A DNA stretch of 64,000 nt from Terriglobia bacterium (GTDB lineage Bacteria > Acidobacteriota > Terriglobia > Acidiferrales > UBA7541). Where the stretch lies: the NCBI GenBank assembly GCA_020072785.1, contig JAIQGG010000002.1, positions 62,001 through 126,000 on the forward strand. Direction: 5' to 3'. The notes beneath the pieces were generated by a model, which saw only the letters and a program-made list of their open reading frames with translations, had not been told where the DNA came from and made no database searches. The position numbers and the translations under genes were made by a program. Below are positions 35,084 to 44,203 of the stretch, one piece after another (position 1 is the stretch's first letter; each line of letters opens with the position of its first letter).

Positions 35084-35317
35084 GCGGCACCTCTATGGAG
35101 GAATGGGCCAGCCGCAAAACGTGGATGGCTCTTGAGCGGGCGAATTATAGCGCACGGGGAAGGCTGCGCGCTGAGAAGAGCGATATGGGAAAGTGTGTGA
35201 GGAGAGTTGCCCTTGCAGTCTGAAATGTCAAAACTCGCACGCTTTGACTTCGTCAAACCTGCGGCACGCAAACCTTGCTGAATCACAAAAGGTAACCCAC
35301 CCGCCGAGAGATCACCG

Positions 35318-36193
35318 CTACGGAGTTCTTGGGAGGCCGGTCTTGGTCAAGTATTTCAGCATCGTGGTGACCGCAGACTGAGACATGCCGCCCCCAGCGT
35401 GGCAATAGTAGTAGTCGGGCACCTCTTGACGTCTCCCACCCTCTCCCAGAGCCTTGCCGTTGGTGCGATAGAGGTAGACGCAAGTGTTGCCGGAAAGACC
35501 GTCCGACATTTCAGAGCCCGAGAATTCATCATGAGGGGTTCGGAAGGGAGCAACCGTCCCGGCATTCGGCCCCAAACTGTTGGGCTGGGGCTTACTTGCA
35601 TAGCCCGTATAATCGCCCACACGATTCGGATCATTCGAGGAGACGCCGGCGCCGCCCGCGATGACCCCCACAGCAAGGACGTACGTAGCCTTGACGGGAT
35701 CCACGCACAGCCCGGAAAGTTTCTTGGGAGCAGTTTTACCAAACCATTTTTCCAGGTCTTGCCACTGTTTCGCTGACAAAGAGAGCGCAGCGTATGGCGC
35801 AGCATGCCCTTGGGGCACATCCTTCTTGGATTTGTCCTTGTTCTGTGCCCCGGCACTCCACTTCTTGTTCAGTTCTTCCCACCGGCGCGCGAGCTCTTCC
35901 GGACTCGGGCGTTCACGCCATGCGGTCACCTTCGGAGGTAAATCCCAATCCTGGAGCTGTTTGATGCTGGAGTCCGTAAAGACGCTTCGATTCGCGGGCA
36001 CGATGGGGGTAGCAAGCAAATTCAGCGCAGCAGGATCGAGCGGCTGAAGTGCGAGATAGATCTCGCAGCCTTCCTGGCCAGCCACTACTTCTGACGGAGA
36101 AGGTTGCTTGACGGCTGCCTGTGCGTGACCCAGAAGCGCACAGTACAAACTCACCGTCGCAAGTGCACCGCAAAATGCAACAAAGCCGCGCAT
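35318..36193 (-). CDS. Secreted protein of unknown function, 291 residues
   Basis: I do not recognise a family. A signal peptide covers about residues 1-26 (FCGALATVSLYCALLGHAQA). The mature part is soluble with a Lys-rich stretch (GAQNKDKSKKD) and several Cys (GCEIYLAL, LCVDPVKA, TCVYLYRTNGKAL, YYYCHAG), which could form disulfides. The ending is GGGMSQSAVTTMLKYLTKT. The start at 36193 has a good AAGGAGG eight bases upstream, so the ORF is very likely real. The region is less GC-rich than neighbouring genes, which may mean recent acquisition (inference). Confidence 0.65.
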   Translation of the reverse strand: MRGFVAFCGALATVSLYCALLGHAQAAVKQPSPSEVVAGQEGCEIYLALQPLDPAALNLLATPIVPANRSVFTDSSIKQLQDWDLPPKVTAWRERPSPEELARRWEELNKKWSAGAQNKDKSKKDVPQGHAAPYAALSLSAKQWQDLEKWFGKTAPKKLSGLCVDPVKATYVLAVGVIAGGAGVSSNDPNRVGDYTGYASKPQPNSLGPNAGTVAPFRTPHDEFSGSEMSDGLSGNTCVYLYRTNGKALGEGGRRQEVPDYYYCHAGGGMSQSAVTTMLKYLTKTGLPRTP

Positions 36194-36354
36194 ACAAAGC
36201 CTCCTTGCACGCGACTGCGACGGCAAAGAGCATTGCCCGAACGACTCGCCGCCGGCCTGATCCGCGGACGGCCATTATACCTCGCCTTGCCCAGTCAGGC
36301 TCGCAAAGCCGGGATGCAATTCGATGCTAATGCCTCTGGGGCGCGCCGAGCGGG

Positions 36355-37263
36355 TTAACGGTTGAGGGGGCTTTTGCGGGGATCGAGAAGGCAATCGGCG
36401 ACGCGGGCGACTTGGGCCATTTCGGCGACGTCGTGAACGCGGACGATGTGTGCACCGCCGAGGACGCTGGCGGTGACGGCAGCGGCGGTGCCCCAGATGC
36501 GCTCGCTGGCGGGGAGCGGCTGGGCGTGGCGCGCGAGCCCCGCAAAAAGCGGGGCGAGGGTCGCGCCGAGGAACTGCTTTCGCGAAGCGCCGACGAGGAG
36601 CGGGAAGCCCAGGCGGGCGAGCTCGGGAAGGCGGGCGAGGAGCTCGTAGTTCTGGCGGAAGCTTTTTCCGAAGCCGATGCCGGGGTCGAGGACGATCTGA
36701 TTTTTCGGCACGCCGGCGCGGCGAGCGCGCTGGGCGGCGGCGCGCAGGCCGGCGGCGACGTCCTTCAGCACGTCGCGCGCGAAGGGTTTTTTCTGCATGG
36801 TGCGCGGTTCGCCGCGCATATGCATGAGGATGAGCGGGACGCGGTGGCGCACGGCCACTTCTGCGATGCGCGGGTCATTCTTCAAGCCGGAAATGTCGTT
36901 GATCATCTCCGCGCCGGCGGCGAGCGCCGCTTCGGCGACGCTGGACTTCTGCGTGTCAATGGAAATGGGAATCCTCAGGCGGCCGCGCAGGGCTTCGAGA
37001 ACCGGGAGGACGCGCTGCAGCTCTTCCTCGGCGGGGGTACCGCCGGAGCCGGGGCGGGTGGATTCGCCGCCGATGTCCAGGAGGTCCGCGCCGGCTTGCT
37101 CCACTGCCAGGGCATGGTCGATAGCGCGCTGCGGGTCGAAGAATTTGCCGCCGTCGGAGAAGCTGTCCGGGGTGATGTTGAGGATGCCCATGACGAGGGT
37201 GCGCGCGCCCAGTGCCAGGGTGCGAGCGGGAAGTTTCAGGCGGTATGGTTTGCGGCGGAGCAT
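36355..37263 (-). CDS. folP: Dihydropteroate synthase
   Basis: Joins para-aminobenzoate to the pterin pyrophosphate in folate synthesis. The protein has 302 residues. Family motifs are VMGILNITPDSFSDGGKFF and GADLLDIGGESTRPGSG near the N-terminus, PISIDTQKSSVAEAAL, MINDISGLKNDP, PLILMHMRGEPRTM, and IVLDPGIGFGKSFRQNYELL. All conserved pterin and PABA positions are visible. It stands alone: ftsH and a small zinc-finger-like gene lie upstream on the same strand, separated by a terminator. No folB, folK or glmM is adjacent in this window. Confidence 0.96.
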   Translation of the reverse strand: MLRRKPYRLKLPARTLALGARTLVMGILNITPDSFSDGGKFFDPQRAIDHALAVEQAGADLLDIGGESTRPGSGGTPAEEELQRVLPVLEALRGRLRIPISIDTQKSSVAEAALAAGAEMINDISGLKNDPRIAEVAVRHRVPLILMHMRGEPRTMQKKPFARDVLKDVAAGLRAAAQRARRAGVPKNQIVLDPGIGFGKSFRQNYELLARLPELARLGFPLLVGASRKQFLGATLAPLFAGLARHAQPLPASERIWGTAAAVTASVLGGAHIVRVHDVAEMAQVARVADCLLDPRKSPLNR

Positions 37264-37329
37264 GGTCCCACAGCAGTGTATCGCAGAGTGAGAAGCCGCG
37301 GGGTTCGGCGCCCCGCGCTACAGCAGAGC

Positions 37330-37638
37330 TTAATCCAGGTCGAAATCGCGGATGGGCTTTACCGCGGGCTGATCCTTGGCCTTCTTCATGGCCTCGTCGA
37401 ATTTCTTGGCGAGGATGTCTTCCTTGTTGGATTCGGTGAACCAGGAGTCGCGGAACTTGTCTTCGCGCTGGCGGTTCTGCTCGGCGAGGATCTTGGCGGC
37501 GTCGGAGAGGTCCACGTCGGGGCCCTTGCGGGGCGGCGCTTCGTGAGAGAGCACTACGCCGAGGGCGGGGTCCACGGTCAGCTTGGCCTGGCAGCAGGGG
37601 CAGGCGACGAGGATGGGCTTGTCGTGAGTCTTAGCCAT
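37330..37638 (-). CDS. Small CxxC protein, zinc-ribbon-like
   Basis: A 102-residue protein. Near the N-terminus LVACPCCQAKLTVDPALGVVL has a CPCC pair, the first half of a zinc-ribbon knuckle; the second Cys pair is absent. The rest is charged and helical (AEQNRQREDKFRDSWF), ending in PIRDFDLD. There is no signal or membrane segment. The function is unknown. It lies between folP and the ftsH terminator, 66 bases upstream of folP, and may be co-transcribed with it. Coding is supported by its clean start (AAGCGT region, ATG at 37638) and clear composition. Confidence 0.7.
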   Translation of the reverse strand: MAKTHDKPILVACPCCQAKLTVDPALGVVLSHEAPPRKGPDVDLSDAAKILAEQNRQREDKFRDSWFTESNKEDILAKKFDEAMKKAKDQPAVKPIRDFDLD

Positions 37639-37701
37639 AAGCGTATTCTACGCCATTTTCTGGGGAAGCGGCACGGGGTGGCGTGGCGCCACGTAAAGCG
37701 A

Positions 37702-37740
37702 GAAAAAAGCAGGGGGCGCGGCGTGCCGCGCCCCCTGCTT
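37702..37740 (-). terminator. Strong terminator after ftsH
   Basis: A perfect stem of about 15 pairs (37707-37722 with 37725-37740) with a tiny loop. On the minus strand it is followed by six T residues (complement of the A-run at 37703-37708). It lies directly after the ftsH stop. Confidence 0.9.
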
Positions 37741-37758
37741 TGAGCTAAATTAACTGAC

Positions 37759-39708
37759 TTAAGCCTTTGCGGGGTTCTCGCCGCGCGTAAAACCGGGCGC
37801 GGGACGCAGCTCCGGGCGGCCGGCAGCGGGCTTGGGCTCCGCGGCCGGGGCCGGCGGCGCAGTGGGCGGGGTGCGCGGCTTTTCCGGCAAGGGCTTGTTC
37901 TCCATGATCAGCTTCACTTCGACGGCGTCGATGACTTCGCGCTCCAGCAGGGCCTGAGCGATGCGCTCGAGCGTGTCGCGGTTGGTGTTCAGGATGTTGC
38001 GGGCCTTTTCGTAGCCGCTGTTGACGATGCGCTTCACTTCCTTGTCGATCTGGATGGCGGTGTCTTCGGAGTAGTCGCGGTGCTGGGCGATTTCGCGGCC
38101 CAGGAAGATGGCCTCTTCCTTTTTGCCGTAGGCCAGGGGCCCGAGCTCGCTCATGCCCCACTCGCAGACCATGTTGCGGGCGATATCGGTGGCGCGCTCG
38201 ATGTCGTTGCCTGCGCCGGTGGTGATGTGCCCGAGGAAGAGCTCTTCGGCGGAGCGACCGCCCATGAGCACGGCGAGCATGCCCTCGAGATAGTCCTTGG
38301 TGTAGGTGTGCTTGTCATCGATGGGCAGCTGCATGGTCAGGCCCAGGGCCATGCCGCGGGGGATGATGGTGACTTTGTGCACGGGATCGGCGCCCGGGGT
38401 CAGCTCCGCGACAAGGGCGTGGCCGGCCTCGTGATAGGCGGTGTTCCGCTTCTCCTCGTCGGAGAGAATCATGGACTTGCGCTCGACGCCCATGAGCACC
38501 TTGTCCTTGGCCATTTCGAAATCGACCATGAGGACGGACTTGCGGTTCTGGCGTGCGGCCCACAGCGCCGCTTCATTCACCAGGTTGGCAAGGTCCGCGC
38601 CGGAAAAGCCGGGTGTGCCGCGGGCGATGACGGAGAGATCCACGTCGTCGGAGATGGGCACCTTGCGGGTGTGCACGCGGAGAATCTCTTCGCGGCCCTT
38701 GACGTCGGGGCGGGCCACAACCACGCGGCGGTCGAAGCGGCCGGGGCGCAGCAACGCGGGGTCCAGCACGTCGGGGCGGTTGGTGGCGGCGATGAGGATC
38801 ACGCCTTCGTTGGATTCGAAGCCGTCCATCTCGACGAGCAGGGCGTTGAGAGTTTGTTCGCGCTCGTCGTGGCCTCCGCCGAGTCCCGCGCCGCGGTGGC
38901 GGCCGACGGCGTCAATTTCGTCGATGAAGATGATGCAGGGGGCGTTCTTCTTGCCCTGCTCGAAGAGGTCGCGGACGCGGCTGGCGCCTACGCCGACGAA
39001 CATCTCGACGAAGTCCGATCCGGAGATGGAGAAGAAGGGCACGTTGGCTTCGCCGGCGATGGCCCGTGCGAGCAGGGTCTTGCCCGTGCCCGGGGGGCCA
39101 ACGAGCAGCACACCCTTGGGGATGCGCCCGCCGAGCTTCTGGAATTTCTGGGGGTCCTTCAGGAACTCGATGATTTCCTGCAGCTCTTCCTTGGCCTCAT
39201 CGGTGCCGGCCACGTCCTTGAAGGTGACCTTTTTCTGCTGCGCGGAAAGCAGGCGCGCGCGCGATTTGCCGAAGCTCAGGGCCTTGTTGCCGCCGGCCTG
39301 CATCTGGCGCATCAGGAAGAAGCAGAAGCCGACCAGGAGGAGGAGCGGAGCGGCCTGCACCAGGAACATGATCCAGTCGTTGCTGCGGACTTCCTGGACC
39401 TTGACCTGCACGGCTTTCTCGCGCAAGGCCTTGGAGAGATCCGGCGCGCCTTCCTTGAAAACGGTCATGTGGAACTTGCGGTTGGCGGGGCGGATGTATT
39501 CGCCCTTGAGCTCGTAGCTGTTCGGGGAGAGGTAGATGGTGACCTCTTTGACGTCGCCGGCGTCGACCTTGCTCATGAACTCGCTGTAGCTGGGCTCGTC
39601 CTCGCGCGGCGCTTGCCCGTTGGCGGAGACCAGCTTCCAGAGCATGACGCCCAGGAAGATGATCGAGATCCAGAAGAGAATTGTCTTAACCGCAGAACTC
39701 GAATTCAC
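37759..39708 (-). CDS. ftsH: ATP-dependent zinc metalloprotease FtsH
   Basis: Membrane AAA protease that degrades membrane and regulatory proteins. The 649 residues have a first helix (about 8-26), a periplasmic domain, a second helix (about 113-133), then the AAA domain. Walker A is GPPGTGKT at 204-211, Walker [12 protein letters not shown] near 260-270, and the second region of homology is [16 protein letters not shown]. The protease motif HEAGH is at 426-430. A Pro/Ala-rich tail ends the protein. It follows tilS and hpt on the same strand, the conserved tilS-hpt-ftsH order. A strong terminator follows. Confidence 0.97.
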   Translation of the reverse strand: MNSSSAVKTILFWISIIFLGVMLWKLVSANGQAPREDEPSYSEFMSKVDAGDVKEVTIYLSPNSYELKGEYIRPANRKFHMTVFKEGAPDLSKALREKAVQVKVQEVRSNDWIMFLVQAAPLLLLVGFCFFLMRQMQAGGNKALSFGKSRARLLSAQQKKVTFKDVAGTDEAKEELQEIIEFLKDPQKFQKLGGRIPKGVLLVGPPGTGKTLLARAIAGEANVPFFSISGSDFVEMFVGVGASRVRDLFEQGKKNAPCIIFIDEIDAVGRHRGAGLGGGHDEREQTLNALLVEMDGFESNEGVILIAATNRPDVLDPALLRPGRFDRRVVVARPDVKGREEILRVHTRKVPISDDVDLSVIARGTPGFSGADLANLVNEAALWAARQNRKSVLMVDFEMAKDKVLMGVERKSMILSDEEKRNTAYHEAGHALVAELTPGADPVHKVTIIPRGMALGLTMQLPIDDKHTYTKDYLEGMLAVLMGGRSAEELFLGHITTGAGNDIERATDIARNMVCEWGMSELGPLAYGKKEEAIFLGREIAQHRDYSEDTAIQIDKEVKRIVNSGYEKARNILNTNRDTLERIAQALLEREVIDAVEVKLIMENKPLPEKPRTPPTAPPAPAAEPKPAAGRPELRPAPGFTRGENPAKA

Positions 39709-39839
39709 AATGTCCTCACGTTTACCCCGTGCGCAGCGAGGCGTTCTTTCCCGGTGCGGCGGGGAATGCGCTGCAACGCTTGCCGTCCCCGGCCGGCCCT
39801 TCCGGTCCCTGGCTCCATCTTACTATTTTACCCGGCAAC

Positions 39840-40436
39840 TCACTTGCGGCCGCGATTTTTTCCACGGCGCGTGCTCTTCTGTTGTATGCGTGACCGCGAA
39901 GCGGTCAACGCGCCGCCGGCCGCCAAAGCCGGCAGGTTGCGCCCCAAGCCATTGGGCGCGGGCAGACCGTACCCCACCCATACTTGATTAGATGCAGTTC
40001 GGAAGCCAAAGTAATCCGGCTCCAGGCTGACGTGGCGCCGCGCCGGCTTGTCCAGAAGCACGGCCAGGCGCAACGAGCGGGGCCGGCTTTCGCCCAGGCG
40101 GCGCAGGAGAAATTCCTGGGTCACGCCGCTTTCGATCACCACATCCACCAGCAGGACGTCCCGGCCGCGGAGGTCGGGCCGCTTGCCGAAGAAAACTTCG
40201 CGCAGGGGGCGGTTATTGTGCCTGACGTCGCGCACGTCCGCGGAAACAAAGTGACAGGTCACCGGCCCGGGCAGGTGGCGGACGAGATCGGCGGCAAAAA
40301 TGAAGCCGCGGTCCATGGTGATGACCACGTCCAAGCGGCGGCCGCGGTAGTCCCTGTGAATGGCTTTGCCCAGGGCGGCCACCTGTTTGGCGATGCGTGG
40401 CGCGGAATAGCCCGCGCGCGAACGGCTGCTCAGCAT
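39840..40436 (-). CDS. hpt: Hypoxanthine phosphoribosyltransferase with a repeat-derived C-terminal tail
   Basis: Purine salvage enzyme converting hypoxanthine or guanine with PRPP to IMP or GMP. It has 198 residues with the start at 40436 (MLSSRSRAGYSAPRIAKQVAALG). The substrate region is VVITMDRGFIFAADLVRHL, the PRPP loop VLLVDVVIESGVTQEFLL, and the end of the normal fold is WVGYGLPAPNGLGRNLPALA near residue 170. About 25 further residues follow, starting [11 protein letters not shown]; these codons come from a palindromic element at 39891-39907. The gene overlaps the end of tilS by seven bases and precedes ftsH. An upstream start would be inside tilS and is not supported. Confidence 0.9.
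   Translation of the reverse strand: MLSSRSRAGYSAPRIAKQVAALGKAIHRDYRGRRLDVVITMDRGFIFAADLVRHLPGPVTCHFVSADVRDVRHNNRPLREVFFGKRPDLRGRDVLLVDVVIESGVTQEFLLRRLGESRPRSLRLAVLLDKPARRHVSLEPDYFGFRTASNQVWVGYGLPAPNGLGRNLPALAAGGALTASRSRIQQKSTRRGKNRGRK
39891..39907. repeat. Palindromic element inside the 3' end of hpt
   Basis: Perfect core TGACCGCGAAGCGGTCA with the common GTATGCG left flank. It supplies codons for the extra C-terminal residues of the hpt product (read on the minus strand as [11 protein letters not shown]). Confidence 0.9.
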
Positions 40437-41986
40437 GATTCCTCGGCGATTACGATCCCAACCTGGGTACGTGCATCCGGTGCGAATTCTGCGGCGACCG
40501 GAAAGCCGCGGACCCACGCGATCGCTCCGCCGCTCGTCAGGACCGGCCAGCCCTCGCGTGCCCACCGGCTGATGCGCTTTTCCAGGAACAGGCGCTTCAG
40601 TTTGTGCGGCTGCTGGTGGCCCGCGGGGCGAAAGGCATCCCCGGGCCGCCAGTTCCGCAAAAGGAGTGGTTCACGGAGCCGGTTGCGGTCCAACACCGCC
40701 GCTACCTCCCTAGTTTCTCCCCTCTGCGCAGGCCAGTCAATCACCGTGAGATGGAAGACGCGGTGCAGTTGCGGCACGGTCACGGTGGCGCCGCCCGCTC
40801 CGAGATGCACCGGATAGGCAAATTCCAGCGCCGCCGGGCCAGCAGCGGACGCCACGGAGGGCCCGCGGAGCACGATGGCGTCCAGATCGCGCCGCGCTTC
40901 CACGCCGCCCGGCAGCTGCAGTACGTTGCCGCTGGGGCCGTGTTCGGCCAGACGCAAGAGCGCTTCGAGGTGCTGCGCAGTGAGCTGGCCGGGGCGCTGC
41001 TTCACGCTCTCGACGATGCGCCGCAGCAGGCGCTTGCTCAGCGCCCGCGCCGTCGCTGCTCTTTCTTTCTCCGTGATCCCGGCGCCTTCTGCATGCGTGA
41101 CCGCGAGGCGGTCAACGGTGTCGAGTCCTTTTTCTTTCTTCCACGGCAGCAGCAGATCCGCGGTGCGGATGCGCACCGCATTCTCTTCGCGCTGGGCTAG
41201 CGCCGCCATGCGCTCCGCCGCCAGGGCTTCGAGGAAGGCCTCGTCCTCGCGGGCGCGCTCCGCCAGGGCGGTCAGGTGCGCGACGACGGCGGGCTGGAAT
41301 TTCCGCTCCAGCAGCGGCAGCAGCTTGCGGCGAATGCGCGCGCGCAGGCGCGTCAGGTCCAGATTGGTGACGTCCTCGCGCCAGCGCTGTTTGCGCGCCC
41401 GCAGATAGGCGCGCAGCTCCGCGCGGCGCAGCTCGAGCAGCGGGCGCACCACGTGGCCCACCACCGGATGGATGCCGCCGAGGCCGGCCAGTCCCGTGCC
41501 GCGCAGGATGTGCGCCAGGACGGTCTCCGCCTGGTCGTCGGCGGTGTGGGCCACGGCGACGCGCTCGGCGTGGCCCTCCTGCACCAGGCGCACGAAGAAT
41601 TCGTAGCGCAGGCGCCGCGCCGCGTCTTCGAGATTGCCGCGCCGCCGCCGGGCCTCCGCGGCCACGTCCGCGCGGTGCACGTGAAAGGGAAGCGCGCGGG
41701 CCGCGGCGAGGCGGGCCACGAACTTTTCGTCCGCGTCGGAAGCCTTGCCGCGCAGCTGGTGATTGAAGTGCGCGACGCTGAGCACGATGCCCAGCCGCTC
41801 GCGCAGCTCTTCGAGCAGGAGCAGGAGGGCCACGGAATCGGCGCCGCCGGAAACGGCCACGGCGACGCGGTCGCCGGGGCGCAGCATCTCCCGGCGCTGG
41901 AGCGCGTGCAGCACGCGGCGCACCAGGTCGTTGCGCCCGGGGCTTTCGGTGCGCGCGCGTTTCGGCGATGGCTTTTTCGGGGGCAT
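40430..41986 (-). CDS. tilS: tRNA(Ile)-lysidine synthase with an in-frame palindrome insertion
   Basis: Modifies the CAU anticodon of tRNA-Ile. The PP-loop ATP-binding motif is VAVAVSGGADSVALLL (SGGADS, residues 46-51). Other N-terminal-domain motifs are SVAHFNHQLRG and VAVAHTADDQAETVL. A TilS C-terminal domain follows, ending near GDAFRPAGHQQPHKLKRLFLE. The length is 518, longer than most. Part of the excess is a linker at residues about 285-305 where LDTVDRLAVTHAEG is read from a palindromic element at 41098-41114. hpt and ftsH follow in the conserved order, hpt overlapping the end of tilS. Confidence 0.93.
   Translation of the reverse strand: MPPKKPSPKRARTESPGRNDLVRRVLHALQRREMLRPGDRVAVAVSGGADSVALLLLLEELRERLGIVLSVAHFNHQLRGKASDADEKFVARLAAARALPFHVHRADVAAEARRRRGNLEDAARRLRYEFFVRLVQEGHAERVAVAHTADDQAETVLAHILRGTGLAGLGGIHPVVGHVVRPLLELRRAELRAYLRARKQRWREDVTNLDLTRLRARIRRKLLPLLERKFQPAVVAHLTALAERAREDEAFLEALAAERMAALAQREENAVRIRTADLLLPWKKEKGLDTVDRLAVTHAEGAGITEKERAATARALSKRLLRRIVESVKQRPGQLTAQHLEALLRLAEHGPSGNVLQLPGGVEARRDLDAIVLRGPSVASAAGPAALEFAYPVHLGAGGATVTVPQLHRVFHLTVIDWPAQRGETREVAAVLDRNRLREPLLLRNWRPGDAFRPAGHQQPHKLKRLFLEKRISRWAREGWPVLTSGGAIAWVRGFPVAAEFAPDARTQVGIVIAEESC
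41098..41114. repeat. Palindromic element inside tilS
   Basis: Core TGACCGCGAGGCGGTCA (loop GAG) with a GCATGCG flank. It lies inside the coding region of tilS, read in frame as VDRLAVTHA, with no stop or frameshift. Confidence 0.9.
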
Positions 41987-42064
41987 GGCGCTCCGCAGCT
42001 ATCGTAGCAACGCCGGCCGGGTAGGTCGAGTATTCCTCCTCCGCAGCAAGCGGCGGAGCGGGAA

Positions 42065-44014
42065 CTAGCGCGTGCGGGTCATGTGGAAGAAGAAGATCAC
42101 GAGGAGCTGGGCGTCGCGCAGCAGGTTGAAGGGAAGCTGGAGCACGGGGATGCGCACCCAGCGCCGCTCGCTCCAGCGCTCCCGCACCGTGCTCCAGAAG
42201 GCCGCGAGATCCCGGCGCGTGTACACCTTGCCGGGCACCAGCAGCGGGCTCCACTTGGCCCAGAAGAGATGCAGCTTGGAGGGCACGTGCAGCGAAGGGA
42301 AGTGCGCCTTGGCGCGCCGGTAGGCGGCCTGCAGATCCGCTGGCTTCAGCCGGCCGTAGGCGGCGCGAATCCTGGTGAGCTCTTCCACGACGCGCTGCTC
42401 GGCTTCGGAGGGGTGGCGCGTCTGCAGCCACAGCTCTTCCATCTCGGTCAGGATGCGCAGCATGCCCCGGAGGTCCGCGCGAATCTCCCTGGCGCGGGTC
42501 TTGAAGTATTCCCAGCGCGAAAGGATAGGAAAGCCCGGGCGGCGGTTCTTGCGCCCTTTCAGGCGGAAGAAGCCGCACATCATGGGATGGCGGCCCTCGG
42601 TGAGGATGGAGTTGCGGTACCACAGGAAGCGCAGGAAATTGTTCCAGTAGTTGGCGCGGGGACCGCGCTGCAGCAGCTCCTTCATGTTTTCGAAGCTGTA
42701 GAAATTGTTCCAGGCTTCGAAATAGCTGGCGCGCCACGCGCCGTCTTTCATGTGCGGATGCGCGGTGACCTCGTGGTGCGAGTCGTAGAGATTGAAATCG
42801 GGGTGCATCCATTCGCCGCGGCGGGCCGTGTGCAGATGGTCCATGGAGCCGGGCAGGGGCATGAGCATGAAGAAAGAGGCGTGATCGGGGCGCACCGTGT
42901 GCTTGAGGAATTCCACGTCGCGGCGCACCGATTCCGCCGTGTCGTGGGGGAAGCCGACGATGTAGCCGACGTGCGTGGAGATGTCGGAGGTGCGGTAGGC
43001 CTCGATGAGCTGCGCGTACTCGTGTACGTGGTTCTGGTTCTTGCCCGCGGCGGCGAGGTTGGCGGGGTTGACGCTCTCCATGCCGATGAAGACGTTGATG
43101 CAGCCGGCGCGCCGCGCCTTGCCGACGAAGTTCTTGATCTTCCAGGAGAGCACGTCCACCTGCATCATGAACTCGACGGGAATTTTTTCTTCCTCGCGCA
43201 GGCGGATCAGCGCGTCGAAGATGGCTTCCCAGTTCTTGTTGCGGGCGAAGTTGTCGTCGGTGAAGAAATAGAAGGTGATGCCGTGATCGCGGAAGTTGCG
43301 GCGCAGGGCCGCGGCGATGTGCTCGGCGGAGCGGAAGCGCATCTTGCGCCCCTGCACGTTAATGATGGTGCAGAAGGTGCATTCGAAGGGGCAGCCGCGC
43401 CCGCAATCCAGCGTGCCAAAATTCGGGGCCACGAACTTGCGCAGATACTTCTTGCGCACCACGGGGATGGGTTTTTCGTAAAGGTCGGGCTTGTCGTTGA
43501 GGAAGTCGTAGAGCGGCCGCAGGCGGCCGTGCACCGCGTCCGCGAGCAGGTCGCCCCAGGTCTCCTCGACCTCGCCCTTCACGATGGTTACGCCTTCGTC
43601 CAGGAGTTGCTGGATGTCCGGCGGGATCGCCGGGAGCAGGGCCAGATAGCCGCTGACGTGGAAGCCGCCGATCAGCACGGTGAGGCCGGCGCGGCGGAAG
43701 ACACGCGCCAGGTCCACGGCGCGGGGAAACTGGTTGGTCTGCACGCCGGCGAGGCAGACGATGGTCCTGGTGTGCGCGTTGCGCTGCGAGCGGCAGATGC
43801 GCTTCACCGGAACCTTGTCCACGGTTTCGTCGAAGAGGTGCACCTGGACGCGTACGTCCTCACCGAGGCGCTTCTGGGCCACGACCTCTTCGGTCAGACC
43901 GGCCAGGCAGGCCAGGGTGTTGCTGGGCAATACGCCGCGCCAGTGGCGGACGACGTAGCCGTCGTCGTCGTATTGCGTGGGCTTGATGAGGTAAAGCTGA
44001 ACGTTGCGTACCAT
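42065..44014 (-). CDS. B12-binding-domain radical SAM protein of unknown substrate
   Basis: A 649-residue protein. The N-terminal 190 residues form a cobalamin-binding-like Rossmann domain (TIVCLAGVQTNQFPRAVDLARVFRRAG, LTVLIGGFHVSG). The radical SAM cluster motif is CPFECTFC at residues 208-215, so all three Cys are present. FYFFTDDNFARNKNWEAIF and CINVFIGMESVNP belong to the radical SAM barrel. The C-terminal 250 residues are poorly matched and rich in aromatic and basic residues. The start at 44014 was chosen because upstream residues do not fit. No obvious biosynthetic partner is adjacent, so the substrate is unknown. Confidence 0.88.
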   Translation of the reverse strand: MVRNVQLYLIKPTQYDDDGYVVRHWRGVLPSNTLACLAGLTEEVVAQKRLGEDVRVQVHLFDETVDKVPVKRICRSQRNAHTRTIVCLAGVQTNQFPRAVDLARVFRRAGLTVLIGGFHVSGYLALLPAIPPDIQQLLDEGVTIVKGEVEETWGDLLADAVHGRLRPLYDFLNDKPDLYEKPIPVVRKKYLRKFVAPNFGTLDCGRGCPFECTFCTIINVQGRKMRFRSAEHIAAALRRNFRDHGITFYFFTDDNFARNKNWEAIFDALIRLREEEKIPVEFMMQVDVLSWKIKNFVGKARRAGCINVFIGMESVNPANLAAAGKNQNHVHEYAQLIEAYRTSDISTHVGYIVGFPHDTAESVRRDVEFLKHTVRPDHASFFMLMPLPGSMDHLHTARRGEWMHPDFNLYDSHHEVTAHPHMKDGAWRASYFEAWNNFYSFENMKELLQRGPRANYWNNFLRFLWYRNSILTEGRHPMMCGFFRLKGRKNRRPGFPILSRWEYFKTRAREIRADLRGMLRILTEMEELWLQTRHPSEAEQRVVEELTRIRAAYGRLKPADLQAAYRRAKAHFPSLHVPSKLHLFWAKWSPLLVPGKVYTRRDLAAFWSTVRERWSERRWVRIPVLQLPFNLLRDAQLLVIFFFHMTRTR

Positions 44015-44203
44015 AGATGCGATTGCTGCGAAGGCGGCTTTCTTTGACGAAGGGGAATCTTGAATCCGACCTAAGTTTACGCGCCCAGGCGGGAGGCGGC
44101 AAGACGAATCGCGCACCGGAGAAGAGTTCTTTCTAATGTCGAAACCGTCTTGCAGAGGGGAGGCCCGCCAGCGTGTTCTTCGCCAGTCACGAGTCGCTGC
44201 CGC

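Noticed and set aside
37297-37317. Hairpin CGCGGGG/CCCCGCG between folP and the small zinc-ribbon-like gene as a terminator
   Set aside because: No T-run follows on either strand; it is a GC-rich inverted repeat of unclear meaning.
41112-42812. Open frame of 566 codons spanning tilS and the radical SAM gene
   Set aside because: Very Arg/Pro/Ala-rich in a shifted frame of two genes with clear motifs in the other frame.
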